From the NCBI RefSeq assembly GCF_000495795.1, contig NZ_AWGD01000037.1, forward strand, positions 1 through 64,000: 64,000 nucleotides of DNA, written 5' to 3'. The stretch is from Asticcacaulis sp. AC460 (GTDB taxonomy: Bacteria; Pseudomonadota; Alphaproteobacteria; Caulobacterales; Caulobacteraceae). Under the pieces are notes generated by a model. The model had not been told where the DNA came from and made no database searches. It was given only the letters and a program-made list of their open reading frames with translations. A program made the position numbers and the translations under genes. This document shows positions 26,114 to 34,460 of the stretch, one piece after another (the stretch's first letter is position 1; every line of letters begins with the position of its first letter).

Positions 26114-26758
26114 TTGGCCAAAAAGGAAAAAAAGAAGGAAGAACCGCCCGTCGACGGTGGTGATGGCGAAGGCGGCGAAGCTCCCAAGAAAAAGGGCCTG
26201 CCGATCATGCTGATCGCTATTGCTGGCGGCGCCGTGCTGCTGCTGGGCGGCGGTGGGGCCGCGGGCTATTTCTTCTTCCTGGCGCCCAAGCCGGCGGCCG
26301 ACGCCGCCCATGGCGCCGAGGCCGGCAAGGACGGCCACGGCGAGGAAAAGAAAAAAGAAAAAAAGAAGGAAGAGAAGGGCGGCGGTCACGGCGGCGGCGG
26401 CGAAGCCAAGGTCGACCCCAAGACCCAGCCGGTCCTGTCCGAAGGTCCCGACGGCACCATCTACCTGACCCTGCCCGACACGATCGCCAACATCCAGTCG
26501 GCCGACGGCCGTTCGTCCTACCTCAAGCTGAAACTGACCTTCGAATGCGCCGACGAAGAAACGGCCGACCTGGTCAAGGAAAACCTGCCCCGGGTCAACG
26601 ACATCCTGCAGGGCTTCATCCGTGAACTGCGTCCGGAGGATCTGAAAGGCTCAGCCGGCAACCACCAACTGCGCCTGGAGATCCTGCGCCGCATCAACCT
26701 GGTCCTGGCCCCGCACAAGGTCAACGCCGTCCTCATCGAGCAGATGCTGATCACATGA
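26114..26758 (+). CDS. fliL: Flagellar basal body protein FliL
   Basis: The protein has 214 residues from TTG 26114, which gives an M-A-K-K-E-K start and is preceded by CAGGT six bases upstream. A longer frame from GTG 26060 adds an unlikely Cys-rich leader. Residues ~30-60 form one membrane helix. A Lys/Glu/Gly-rich linker follows, then the periplasmic FliL domain (YLTLPDTIANIQSADGRSSYLKLKLTFE ... IRRINLVL-like end). FliL stabilises the stator around the motor. Its stop overlaps the fliM start (ATGA at 26755). Confidence 0.93.
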   Translation: MAKKEKKKEEPPVDGGDGEGGEAPKKKGLPIMLIAIAGGAVLLLGGGGAAGYFFFLAPKPAADAAHGAEAGKDGHGEEKKKEKKKEEKGGGHGGGGEAKVDPKTQPVLSEGPDGTIYLTLPDTIANIQSADGRSSYLKLKLTFECADEETADLVKENLPRVNDILQGFIRELRPEDLKGSAGNHQLRLEILRRINLVLAPHKVNAVLIEQMLIT

Positions 26759-27918
26759 CGGGAGACGTCGATCAGGAAGCCATGATGGCCCAGTGGGAGG
26801 CGGAACTCGCCGCTGAGGCGCAGGCCGCTACCGCGGGTGTGACCGCAGACGGCGGGGATCTGGCCGCCGAATGGGAAGCCATGGTCGGCGGTGGCTCGAT
26901 GGGCGAGCGCTTCAACATGCCCGCCGGCGCCGAACGCATCCTGAATCAGGATGAAATCGACAGCCTGCTGGGCTTCGACCTGTCGGAAGACGACTACAAC
27001 GAACGTTCGGGCATCCGGGCGATCATCAACTCGGCCATGGTGTCCTATGAACGCCTGCCGATGCTGGAAATCGTCTTCGACCGGCTGGTCCGCCTGATGA
27101 CGACCTCCCTGCGTAACTTCACCTCCGACAACGTCGAAGTCTCGCTCGACAACATCTCGTCGATCCGGTTCGGCGACTACCTAAACTCCATCCCCCTGCC
27201 GGCCATCCTGGCGGTGTTCCGCGCGGAGGAACTGGACAATTACGGCCTGCTGACGGTCGACTCCAACCTGATCTATTCGATCGTCGACGTGCTGCTGGGC
27301 GGCCGTCGCGGCACGGCGGCGCTGCGCATCGAAGGCCGTCCCTACACCACCATCGAACGCGTGCTGGTGCAACGGATGGTTGAGGTCGTGCTGAACGACG
27401 CCCGCCAGGCCTTCGAGCCCCTGACGGCGGTCAATTTCAACCTCGATCGCCTGGAAACCAACCCGCGCTTCGCCGCCATCGCCCGGCCGGCCAATGCCGC
27501 CATCCTGGTCAAGCTGCGCATCGACATGGAAGACCGCGGCGGCCGCATCGAGCTGCTGCTGCCCTATGCCACCCTGGAACCGATCCGCAAGATGCTGCTG
27601 CAGCAGTTCATGGGTGAGAAGTTCGGTCGCGACAACATCTGGGAAAGCCACCTGGCCACGGAACTGTGGACAACCCAGATGGAGGTGCGCGCCGTGCTCG
27701 ATGAACAGCAGGTACCGCTGTCGCGGGTCTTGAATTTAAAGGTCGGGGAAACGATCGTGCTGAATGCACAGGCTGATTCTCCGGTGCAGTTGAGGTGCGG
27801 CGCCATTCCCCTGACCACGGGGCGGATGGGCCGAAAGGGGCATTCGATCGCCGTGCGGGTGGATACGCCCCTGGCTTCGAGTACCAAGCGGCGGCTTACG
27901 CAGATGAGGAAGAAGTAG
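26755..27918 (+). CDS. fliM: Flagellar motor switch protein FliM
   Basis: The protein has 387 residues. The CheY-P-binding motif LNQDEIDSLLGF lies near residue 63, later than usual because of an acidic ~60-residue N-terminal extension. The middle domain (RLPMLEIVFDRLVRLMTTSLRNFTSDNVEVSLD ... DVLLGGRRG) and the C-terminal FliN-like domain (VRAVLDEQQVPLSRVLNLKVGETIVLN) are intact. It forms the C-ring with FliG and FliN. It is translationally coupled to fliL. The N-terminal extension may be a lineage trait. Confidence 0.96.
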   Translation: MTGDVDQEAMMAQWEAELAAEAQAATAGVTADGGDLAAEWEAMVGGGSMGERFNMPAGAERILNQDEIDSLLGFDLSEDDYNERSGIRAIINSAMVSYERLPMLEIVFDRLVRLMTTSLRNFTSDNVEVSLDNISSIRFGDYLNSIPLPAILAVFRAEELDNYGLLTVDSNLIYSIVDVLLGGRRGTAALRIEGRPYTTIERVLVQRMVEVVLNDARQAFEPLTAVNFNLDRLETNPRFAAIARPANAAILVKLRIDMEDRGGRIELLLPYATLEPIRKMLLQQFMGEKFGRDNIWESHLATELWTTQMEVRAVLDEQQVPLSRVLNLKVGETIVLNAQADSPVQLRCGAIPLTTGRMGRKGHSIAVRVDTPLASSTKRRLTQMRKK

Positions 27919-27937
27919 AAGGGACTGTTCACGCGTC

Positions 27938-28663
27938 GTGTCGATGACGAACATCATTATGGATGTTGTACTCATGGGGCTGCTTATTGCGGCCCTATGG
28001 TTCGGCGTGCGCCTGGACAAGAAGCTGAAAGCCCTGCGCGCCGCCCATGAGGGCTTCGCCAAGGCGGTCGGTGAGCTGGACGACGCGGCCATTCGCGCCC
28101 ACATGTCGCTGAAGGAACTGCGCGGCCACGCCGACGACAGCCAGGAATTGCTGCACGGCCGTATCCTGGCGGCGCGCGATCTGCTGCAGAAGCTGGAAGG
28201 CCAGGTCAACCGCGCCGAAAAGGCCGGCCGCGACCTCGACCGCGGCATCGAAGCCGCCGAAACCGCCCGCCAACTGCAGATGCAGGTCCCCGTGACGCGG
28301 CGCAAGGACTTCGACGATCCGGCGCTTATGCTGCGCAATATCGTGGCCCAGGCGCCGCAGCGTGAACCGGCGCCGACCGCTCGCCGCGGCCCGTTCGACC
28401 GCGATGTCGTGCGTGAGGACGACCCGATCCCGGCCCCGCGTAGTGCCATGCGCCCTGAACCGCGCCCAGAAACGCGAAACGGCTACATGTCGCGTCTTCC
28501 CGCCGAAAAGCCCGAGGACGAGACCGAAATCCTCGACAAGGTGCAGATGTCGGAACTGGTGGTGGCCAATCTCAACGAGATGATGCGCACCCTGACCCTG
28601 CCCAAGCGCCAGCCCTTATCCGTCGAGGACGACCTGTTCGGCCCCGACTCCAGCCGCAAGTAG
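27938..28663 (+). CDS. pflI: PflI-like DUF6468 flagellar membrane protein
   Basis: The protein has 241 residues. It has one N-terminal membrane helix (residues ~6-23), a coiled-coil region (~28-115, AIRAHMSLKELRGHADDSQELLHGRILAARDLLQKLEGQVNRAE) and an Arg/Pro-rich cytoplasmic tail. This layout and its place between fliM and motE match the DUF6468 family and the Caulobacter flagellar positioning protein PflI as I recall it; the symbol rests on position and architecture, not on an alignment. Start GTG 27938, with ATG 27944 as alternative. It probably belongs to the fliL operon. Confidence 0.65.
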   Translation: MSMTNIIMDVVLMGLLIAALWFGVRLDKKLKALRAAHEGFAKAVGELDDAAIRAHMSLKELRGHADDSQELLHGRILAARDLLQKLEGQVNRAEKAGRDLDRGIEAAETARQLQMQVPVTRRKDFDDPALMLRNIVAQAPQREPAPTARRGPFDRDVVREDDPIPAPRSAMRPEPRPETRNGYMSRLPAEKPEDETEILDKVQMSELVVANLNEMMRTLTLPKRQPLSVEDDLFGPDSSRK

Positions 28664-28674
28664 AGTAACACCCC

Positions 28675-29517
28675 ATGGCGATGCCCCGTCTTTTGCCCAT
28701 CGTTTTCGTCGCCGTGGGCGGCGTTCTGGCCCTGAAGGCCCTGACCAGCCTGGAAGTCATGCCCGACATCTTCAGCCAGGCCACCGCCTTTGCCGCCGAC
28801 GCGGTCAAGAAGGATGAACCGAAAAAGGCCGGTGCCGCCAAAAGCGAAACGTCCAAGACCGACGACCCCACCGAAAGCTACGCCATCGCCTCGTCTCTGC
28901 TGACGGCGGAACAGGCGGGCAGCGATGCCGCCGCCGCAGTGCCGGCGGCCCCCGTCTGCGCCACGTCGCTGGACCAACTGGCGTCCGACGCCGGCATGTC
29001 GACCAACGAGATGCGCATCATCCAGAACCTGGGCCAGCGCCGCAAGGAGCTGGACGAACGCGAAGCGGCGCTGAACGCGCGCGAGCAACTGATCAACACT
29101 GCCGACTCCAAACTGGACAACCGCATCACGCAACTGACCGACCTGAAGGGCCAGATCCAGGGCCTTCTGGACCAGGCGACCAAGGTGGCGGACGACGACA
29201 CCAACCGCCTGGTGGCGGTCTATTCGGCGATGAAGCCTAAGGACGCGGCGGCGGTCTTCGCCACCATGGACGACGATGTCCGCCTGCCGATTGCCGCCAA
29301 GATGAAGGAGCGGACCCTGGCTGCCATCCTGGGCGCCATGCCGCCGCTGGCCGCTAAGGAGCTGACCGAAAAGCTGTCACGCCGCATGAGCCAAGCCGGC
29401 GGTCTGCAGCAGAAACTGGACAAGGCCACGGCGAACGGTCCGACGGCCTCGGCGCCTGCCGCCGCAGCCCCGCAACAGGCCGCCAAACCCGCCGCTACGC
29501 CGGAGAAGAAGGGCTAA
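28675..29517 (+). CDS. motE: MotE-like flagellar chaperone (MgtE_N-like)
   Basis: The protein has 280 residues. A signal anchor or signal peptide (~7-26) is followed by a charged Lys/Ala linker and a long coiled coil (RRKELDEREAALNAREQLINTADSKLDNRI). An MgtE N-terminal-like domain follows (VYSAMKPKDAAAVFATMDD, LAAILGAMPPLAAKELTEKLS), then an Ala/Pro tail. MotE in rhizobia is a periplasmic chaperone of the MotC stator component. It starts 11 bases after the PflI-like gene and is the last gene of the fliL group before an intergenic palindrome. Confidence 0.82.
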   Translation: MAMPRLLPIVFVAVGGVLALKALTSLEVMPDIFSQATAFAADAVKKDEPKKAGAAKSETSKTDDPTESYAIASSLLTAEQAGSDAAAAVPAAPVCATSLDQLASDAGMSTNEMRIIQNLGQRRKELDEREAALNAREQLINTADSKLDNRITQLTDLKGQIQGLLDQATKVADDDTNRLVAVYSAMKPKDAAAVFATMDDDVRLPIAAKMKERTLAAILGAMPPLAAKELTEKLSRRMSQAGGLQQKLDKATANGPTASAPAAAAPQQAAKPAATPEKKG

Positions 29518-29526
29518 GAATAGCTA

Positions 29527-29607
29527 TCCTCCACCGCTTGCGGGGGAGGTGTCGAGCAAGGGAGCCTTCTTCAGGCGACCGCGTCGAGACGGAGGGGGAG
29601 CGGGGAG
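29527..29607. repeat. Intergenic palindromic repeat, copy 1
   Basis: A GC-rich hairpin (CCTCCACCGC / GCGGGGGAGG, 29529-29549) is followed by GTG, a variable segment bounded by TCGA, and GACGGAGGGGGA. It has the same plan as the copies near 36048, 36171 and 54119. It lies 10 bases after motE and may end or process that transcript. Confidence 0.7.
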
Positions 29608-29673
29608 CGCGGAATACCGGCCACGCTTCAACATTGTCGGCAGGCAATAAGATTCTCCCTCCATTAACCTTGA

Positions 29674-29688
29674 TTAAACCCTCATTAG
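29674..29688 (+). promoter_or_regulatory. Candidate CtrA box upstream of the large TPR gene
   Basis: TTAA, ACCCTCA, TTAG matches TTAA-N7-TTAA with one mismatch, 17 bases before the 29705 start. Further TTAACC half-sites flank it at 29664-29669 and 29695-29700, giving a cluster of four half-sites. Confidence 0.5.
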
Positions 29689-29704
29689 CCAAAATTAACC
29701 GGCC

Positions 29705-32700
29705 ATGAGTCGCAAGCCGCAATCCCCCATGCCTGCGCGAACCTCGCCGCTGAAGCGCGAGGTCGACCGCGCGCGCGACCTGCTCGGCCGTATCCACCAT
29801 CCCACCGCCAAGCCGCTCAGCTTCGGCACGGCCATGAAGACCACCGCCGCCCTGGTGGCCATGGCCAGTTTCGGCTTCGCGGGCCTGGCGATCGGCGATC
29901 CCACCCCCATCGATACCGTCGCGCCGCGCTCGGCCATCGACATCCGCGTCGGCCGCAACGCCAAGTCCGGCCGCGTCGAAATCTACGGCTCGGTCGGTTC
30001 GCGCGCCTCGGTGCGCCGCGACAAGGACCAGGTCGTCATCCGCCTGCCGGGCCAGCAAAAGCCCGACCTCGGCGATATCCGCGCCAATCCCCCCGTCGGC
30101 GTCACCGGCGTGGACCTGCGCAGCGACAGCCGCGCCAGCGAAATCGTGCTCAAGGTCGCCGAAGGCTACGACGCCCGCTTTGGCCGCTCCGATGGCGCCG
30201 TCTATGTCCAGTTCGACGCCAATGCCAAACCCGACACCAAGGTCCTGGGCGTCAATCTCCAGGACCTGACCAAGCCGGCCGAAAAGGAAGGCGAATCCGC
30301 CACCGGCCAACCCAATGTCAGCAAGGCCGCCAATGTCCCGGTAGTGGCACTGAACGTCGAGACGATCGACGGTGGCAAGGACATTGCCTTCCCGTTCGAA
30401 GGTCCCGTCGCCGCCGCCGTCTTCCGCCGCGGCGATTCCGTCTGGGTGGTTTTCGATTCCGAAGTCGACCTGCGCCTGCCACCGGAACTCAACGACGGCA
30501 TGTCGGTCCAGGACGCGCAATGGACGCGTAATGACGGCTTCACGGCGCTACGTCTGAAGGCACCGGCCATCGGCTCGCTGTCGGCGATCAATGACGGCCT
30601 GGTCTGGCGCGTCCGCCTGGGCGGCAAGGCGTTGAACACCAAATCGTCCGAAGTCGCCATCATCCGCGATGAATCGACCGGCGTCCCCGGCGTCAATGTC
30701 AACATCGCCGGCGCCACCAAAATCGCCTGGATCAAGGACCCCAGCGTCGGCGACCGCATGGCCATCGTCACCGCCCGCGCCCCGATCAAGAACCTGACCG
30801 CCGGCCGTACAATGGTCGAAGCCTCGATCGCCTCCACCGCCCAGGGCGTGGTCGTCACCCAGATGACGCCGGACGTGAAGGTCGAACTGGTCGGCGATCT
30901 GGTCCAGATATCGCGCCCGGGCGGCCTGACCCTGTCCGCGGCCGATCCCAATGCCCGCCCCAACGAAGCCCGCCTGGAATACAAGTCGTCCCTCTATCCC
31001 TCGCTGATGAATGCCGACTGGTCGAAGACGCCGGAGGAAGGCTTCCTGCCCCGCTATAACGCGCTTCAGGCTGCCGCCGCCGACGAAGGCGAGCAGGGGC
31101 CGGGCGCCCCGACCAAGGCACGCCTGGCCCTGGCACGCTTCCTGATGGGCCAAGGCCTGACCTTCGAGGCCCAGGGTGCCATCGACATGCTGGTCCGCCA
31201 GAGTCCGCGCGCCCTGGAAGATCCCCAGGTCCGTGGCCTGAGAGTCGCCGCCAAGATGCAGTCCGGCCGCTTTGCCGATGCCGCCGGCGACCTGTCGTCA
31301 CCGCAGATGCTGATCGATCCGGCCGCCCGCCTGTGGCAGGGCTATGCCGACTACCAGGCCGGCCACTATGCCGAGGCCGCCAAGGCCTTCAAATCCGGCC
31401 TTAAGGCCATGGACGCCTTTCCGCCGGTTTGGCGGGCGAAGTTCGGCGCCGCCTACGCCTATTCGGCCCTTCAGGAAAAGGACATGACCACGGCTCAGGC
31501 CATGATCGGCTATGCCGTCTCCCAGGACGTGCCGCCGCTGGACAAGCTGGCTGCCTACCTGATCGACGCCCAGATCATCGAGGCCTCGGGCGACAAGGAA
31601 CGCGCCCTCAAGGTCTATCGCGCGGTGGCCAAGGCTTCGGACGCCGGCGTCTCGACCCCGGCCCAGGTCCGCGCCGCCATGCTGGCCTTCGAACTGAAAC
31701 AGGCCAAGCCGGAAGAAACCCTGGCGGTGCTCGATTCCCTGCGCTTCCGCTGGCGCGGCGACGCCACCGAGATGGAAATCGTCGGCAATATGGGTCAGAT
31801 CTACCTGTCCATGGGCCACTACCGCGAAGCCATGCAGGTGCTGCGATCCGGCGGTCAGCAGTTCATCAACACGCCCGAAGGCCTGAAGATTCACGCCTCG
31901 CTGAACAACACCTTCCGCGCCCTGTTCCTCGGCGGCCAGGCCGACGGCCTGCAGCCGGTGGAAGCTTTGGGTCTGTTCTACGACTTCCAGGACCTGACAC
32001 CTCAGGGATCGGACGGTGACGAAATGGTGCGCAAACTGGTGCGGCGGCTGGTCGATGTCGACCTGCTGGACCAGGCGGCCGAGCTGCTGGAACACCAGGT
32101 CAATGAGCGCCTGGACGGAGTGGCGAAATCGGCCGTGGCGGCGGATCTGGCGGCCATCTACCTGATGGACCGCAACCCGCAAAAAGCGCTGCAGACCCTG
32201 TGGAACACGCGCACCACCCTGCTGCCGAAAACCATCATGGCCGAACGCCGGGTGATGGAGGCGCGCGCTTTGACCGAACTGAACGAGCCGGACAAGGCGC
32301 TGGACGTGCTGGGCGGCGATACCTCGCCGGACGGCGACGATGTCCGCGCCGACATCTACTGGCGTAAGCAGGACTGGGCCAAGGCCGGCGCGGTGCTGGA
32401 ACGCCGCTTAGGGGATCGCTACAAGGGCGACGGCCCCCTGGCACCGGGCGACGAAGGCCGGCTGATCCGGGCGGGGATCGCCTACAGCCAGATGAAGGAT
32501 GCGGCGGGCCTGAAACGCCTGTCGGACCGCTGGGGCAAGTTCATCGAAGGGGCGTCGTCACCGGACGCGCTGCGGGTGGCTCTGGCGCCGCTGGACGGTG
32601 GCGAGGTCAGCGCCAAGGACTTCGCTTCGGCGGCCACCGCAACGGACACCTTTACGGGCTGGGTGGGCAGCATGAAGAAGCGCTTCCGCGACAAGGATAA

Positions 32701-32746
32701 CGCCGCCAACAAAAAACCGGCAACACCCCCTGCGAAGACGGCGTAA
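29705..32746 (+). CDS. Large TPR protein with AMIN-like N-terminus, flagellar locus
   Basis: The protein has 1013 residues. A hydrophobic segment (~42-62, TTAALVAMASFGFAGLAIG) should anchor or export it. Residues ~75-180 (RVEIYGSVGSRASVRRDKDQVVI ... DGAVYVQFD) have the beta-rich pattern of AMIN-type envelope domains. Residues ~480-960 are helical TPR/Sel1-like repeats (LWQGYADYQAGHYAEAAKAFKSGLK, QIYLSMGHYREAMQVL). Similar long TPR proteins sit next to flagellar operons in alphaproteobacteria, but I know of no firm function; a periplasmic scaffold is the inference. There is little ribosome-site signal before ATG 29705. The end is Lys/Ala/Pro-rich. Confidence 0.75.
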   Translation: MSRKPQSPMPARTSPLKREVDRARDLLGRIHHPTAKPLSFGTAMKTTAALVAMASFGFAGLAIGDPTPIDTVAPRSAIDIRVGRNAKSGRVEIYGSVGSRASVRRDKDQVVIRLPGQQKPDLGDIRANPPVGVTGVDLRSDSRASEIVLKVAEGYDARFGRSDGAVYVQFDANAKPDTKVLGVNLQDLTKPAEKEGESATGQPNVSKAANVPVVALNVETIDGGKDIAFPFEGPVAAAVFRRGDSVWVVFDSEVDLRLPPELNDGMSVQDAQWTRNDGFTALRLKAPAIGSLSAINDGLVWRVRLGGKALNTKSSEVAIIRDESTGVPGVNVNIAGATKIAWIKDPSVGDRMAIVTARAPIKNLTAGRTMVEASIASTAQGVVVTQMTPDVKVELVGDLVQISRPGGLTLSAADPNARPNEARLEYKSSLYPSLMNADWSKTPEEGFLPRYNALQAAAADEGEQGPGAPTKARLALARFLMGQGLTFEAQGAIDMLVRQSPRALEDPQVRGLRVAAKMQSGRFADAAGDLSSPQMLIDPAARLWQGYADYQAGHYAEAAKAFKSGLKAMDAFPPVWRAKFGAAYAYSALQEKDMTTAQAMIGYAVSQDVPPLDKLAAYLIDAQIIEASGDKERALKVYRAVAKASDAGVSTPAQVRAAMLAFELKQAKPEETLAVLDSLRFRWRGDATEMEIVGNMGQIYLSMGHYREAMQVLRSGGQQFINTPEGLKIHASLNNTFRALFLGGQADGLQPVEALGLFYDFQDLTPQGSDGDEMVRKLVRRLVDVDLLDQAAELLEHQVNERLDGVAKSAVAADLAAIYLMDRNPQKALQTLWNTRTTLLPKTIMAERRVMEARALTELNEPDKALDVLGGDTSPDGDDVRADIYWRKQDWAKAGAVLERRLGDRYKGDGPLAPGDEGRLIRAGIAYSQMKDAAGLKRLSDRWGKFIEGASSPDALRVALAPLDGGEVSAKDFASAATATDTFTGWVGSMKKRFRDKDNAANKKPATPPAKTA

Positions 32747-32769
32747 AGAACAGGGAAGCGGCCTTAAAT

Positions 32770-32925
32770 TACCTCTCCCCGTTTACGGGGAGAGGACGAG
32801 AGCGGAACGAAGTGAACGCGATCGGGTGAGGGGCTTTTTCTGAATGTTCAGTCGCAAAGGAACTTTCAGAAAATAGCCCCTCACCCTAACCTCTCCCCGT
32901 GAAGAACGGGGAGAGGGGTTCTACA
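32770..32925. repeat. Composite inverted intergenic repeat with terminator-like arms (copies 2 and 3)
   Basis: Two head-to-head units: CCTCTCCCCG/CGGGGAGAGG hairpins at 32772-32795 and 32890-32915, joined by long inverted arms. GGTGAGGGGCTTTTTCTGAA from 32825 pairs with TTTCAGAAAATAGCCCCTCACC ending at 32885. It separates convergent genes and should act as a bidirectional terminator. The right unit runs into the glycosidase gene and encodes its last residues. Confidence 0.8.
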
Positions 32926-34460
32926 GCGTTCCCCGCTAACTTCAGCGTCTTCGCCGGCTGCCCTTCCGGCCGCAAGGTTACCTTCTGCGCTCGCTCATCA
33001 ATACCCCTTAACGACACCACCTGACCATCCTTCCGCGTCACCAACCGCGCCGTACCCTCGACCCGGCCCAGCCGCTTGCCGGACACCCTTAACTCCGCCC
33101 CCTTACCATCATACATCATCTCCGCCGACCCACCGCCATCCAGCGGCAACCGGAACCGAGCCCCGATAGACGCCGGATGACCCGGCCGCACGTTCCATTC
33201 CAGAACATCGGCCTCCTCGACCACGCCGGCCAGCCGCCAGCTATAATCGACCATCACCAGCGCACAGGGCGAATAGTCCGGCTCATCGCCCTGCTTGGTG
33301 AAGGTCCCGTCCACCGGATCGATCTGCTGACGGAAGGTCATATCGGCGATGATGGCCTCACACCACTTGGTCATCATGCCGCTGAACTCGGCCGAACGGC
33401 CATAGTGATCCATCCACCGCGGCGCCCGCAACGCGGTCAGGGCCTGAGACGGCCCGCCCCAGCTGTTCTTGGGGATCGGCCGCACAAAGGTAGGATCATC
33501 CAAAGCGATCGACGGCAACGGATACGGCGCCCAAAACGCTTTCGGATTATGAATTTGCCGTTCCCACAAGGTATCGAACAAAGTTTGGTCAGGCACCCTT
33601 TCGCTGCACACCCGCGTCAGGATGTCGCCGCGCACCCGCACGAACTTGCCGTTAGCATCCAGATCATAAAACGCAGCATCCTCAGCCACATACAACTGGT
33701 TCAAAATCTTCCCACGGATATCCGCCGCGCTTTCCGTCCAGCGATCGGCCTCACCGCCCTTACCCAAAGCGCGCGCCATATCCGCCAGGGCCAATCGCGC
33801 GCCATAGGTCGTCGCCGACAGGTCCGGCGACAGCCGCGGCACGCCCAACCCGGGCACAAACGCCTTGGCATCCTTGTTCGGACATTGCGGCGGAATGCCT
33901 TCCCAGCGCGGACTATTGTCATGCCCGGTATCGTAGGTGCAGAACCCTTCGGTCAGCCCCGTCCCCCGCGTATTTCGATACGTAAGAAGCCACGCATCCC
34001 ACGCCGAACAGGCGCTGTAGGCGTGGGCCAATAACGCCTCGTCACCGGTCGCCCGCGACAGCTCCCAGGCGGTGGCGGCGATCGGCACCACCATCTGGAT
34101 CTGACCGAAGCCTGTCTCGGTCACCTTGTTGTTGCACGGAATCTGGCCGTCCATGCGCTGCAGTTCGAAGAAGACCTCGTGCGAATTGCGCGCCACATCC
34201 GGGCGGAATTTGCGATAGACCAAGGCCTCATGCGGGCCGCACTCCATCCAGATGCCGGCATAGTCGGCCCCTTCGATCAGCACCGGCTTGGAATAGCGTG
34301 GCACAACCTGCACATTTTTATGCAGCACGGCCAAGGCCTTATCATAGGCGGCCTGCCACTTGGCGTTGCCGGTCGTATAGTGCGGCGCCGACTCCTGCGC
34401 AAAAGCCGGCCCGGCAAAGGCGGCGGCGGCCGAAGCGGCCATGAAGGTGCGGCGGTTCAT
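32886..34460 (-). CDS. Tat-exported MGH1/GH63-like glycoside hydrolase
   Basis: The protein has 524 residues. A twin-arginine signal (NRRTFMAASAAAAFAGPAFA, residues 2-21) leads an (alpha/alpha)6-barrel-like domain: YAGIWMECGPHEALVYRKF near 65, ELQRMDGQIPCNNK near 98, TGLTEGFCTYDTGHDNSPRW near 165 and NSWGGPSQALTALRAPRW near 325. These resemble the MGH1-like/GH63 clan, but I cannot fix the family or substrate. The start overlaps the GH43 stop by four bases (ATGA), so it is co-translated with an arabinan/xylan-type enzyme. The final residues (EPLSPFFTGRG) are encoded by an intergenic repeat that has overrun the 3' end. Confidence 0.7.
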   Translation of the reverse strand: MNRRTFMAASAAAAFAGPAFAQESAPHYTTGNAKWQAAYDKALAVLHKNVQVVPRYSKPVLIEGADYAGIWMECGPHEALVYRKFRPDVARNSHEVFFELQRMDGQIPCNNKVTETGFGQIQMVVPIAATAWELSRATGDEALLAHAYSACSAWDAWLLTYRNTRGTGLTEGFCTYDTGHDNSPRWEGIPPQCPNKDAKAFVPGLGVPRLSPDLSATTYGARLALADMARALGKGGEADRWTESAADIRGKILNQLYVAEDAAFYDLDANGKFVRVRGDILTRVCSERVPDQTLFDTLWERQIHNPKAFWAPYPLPSIALDDPTFVRPIPKNSWGGPSQALTALRAPRWMDHYGRSAEFSGMMTKWCEAIIADMTFRQQIDPVDGTFTKQGDEPDYSPCALVMVDYSWRLAGVVEEADVLEWNVRPGHPASIGARFRLPLDGGGSAEMMYDGKGAELRVSGKRLGRVEGTARLVTRKDGQVVSLRGIDERAQKVTLRPEGQPAKTLKLAGNAVEPLSPFFTGRG

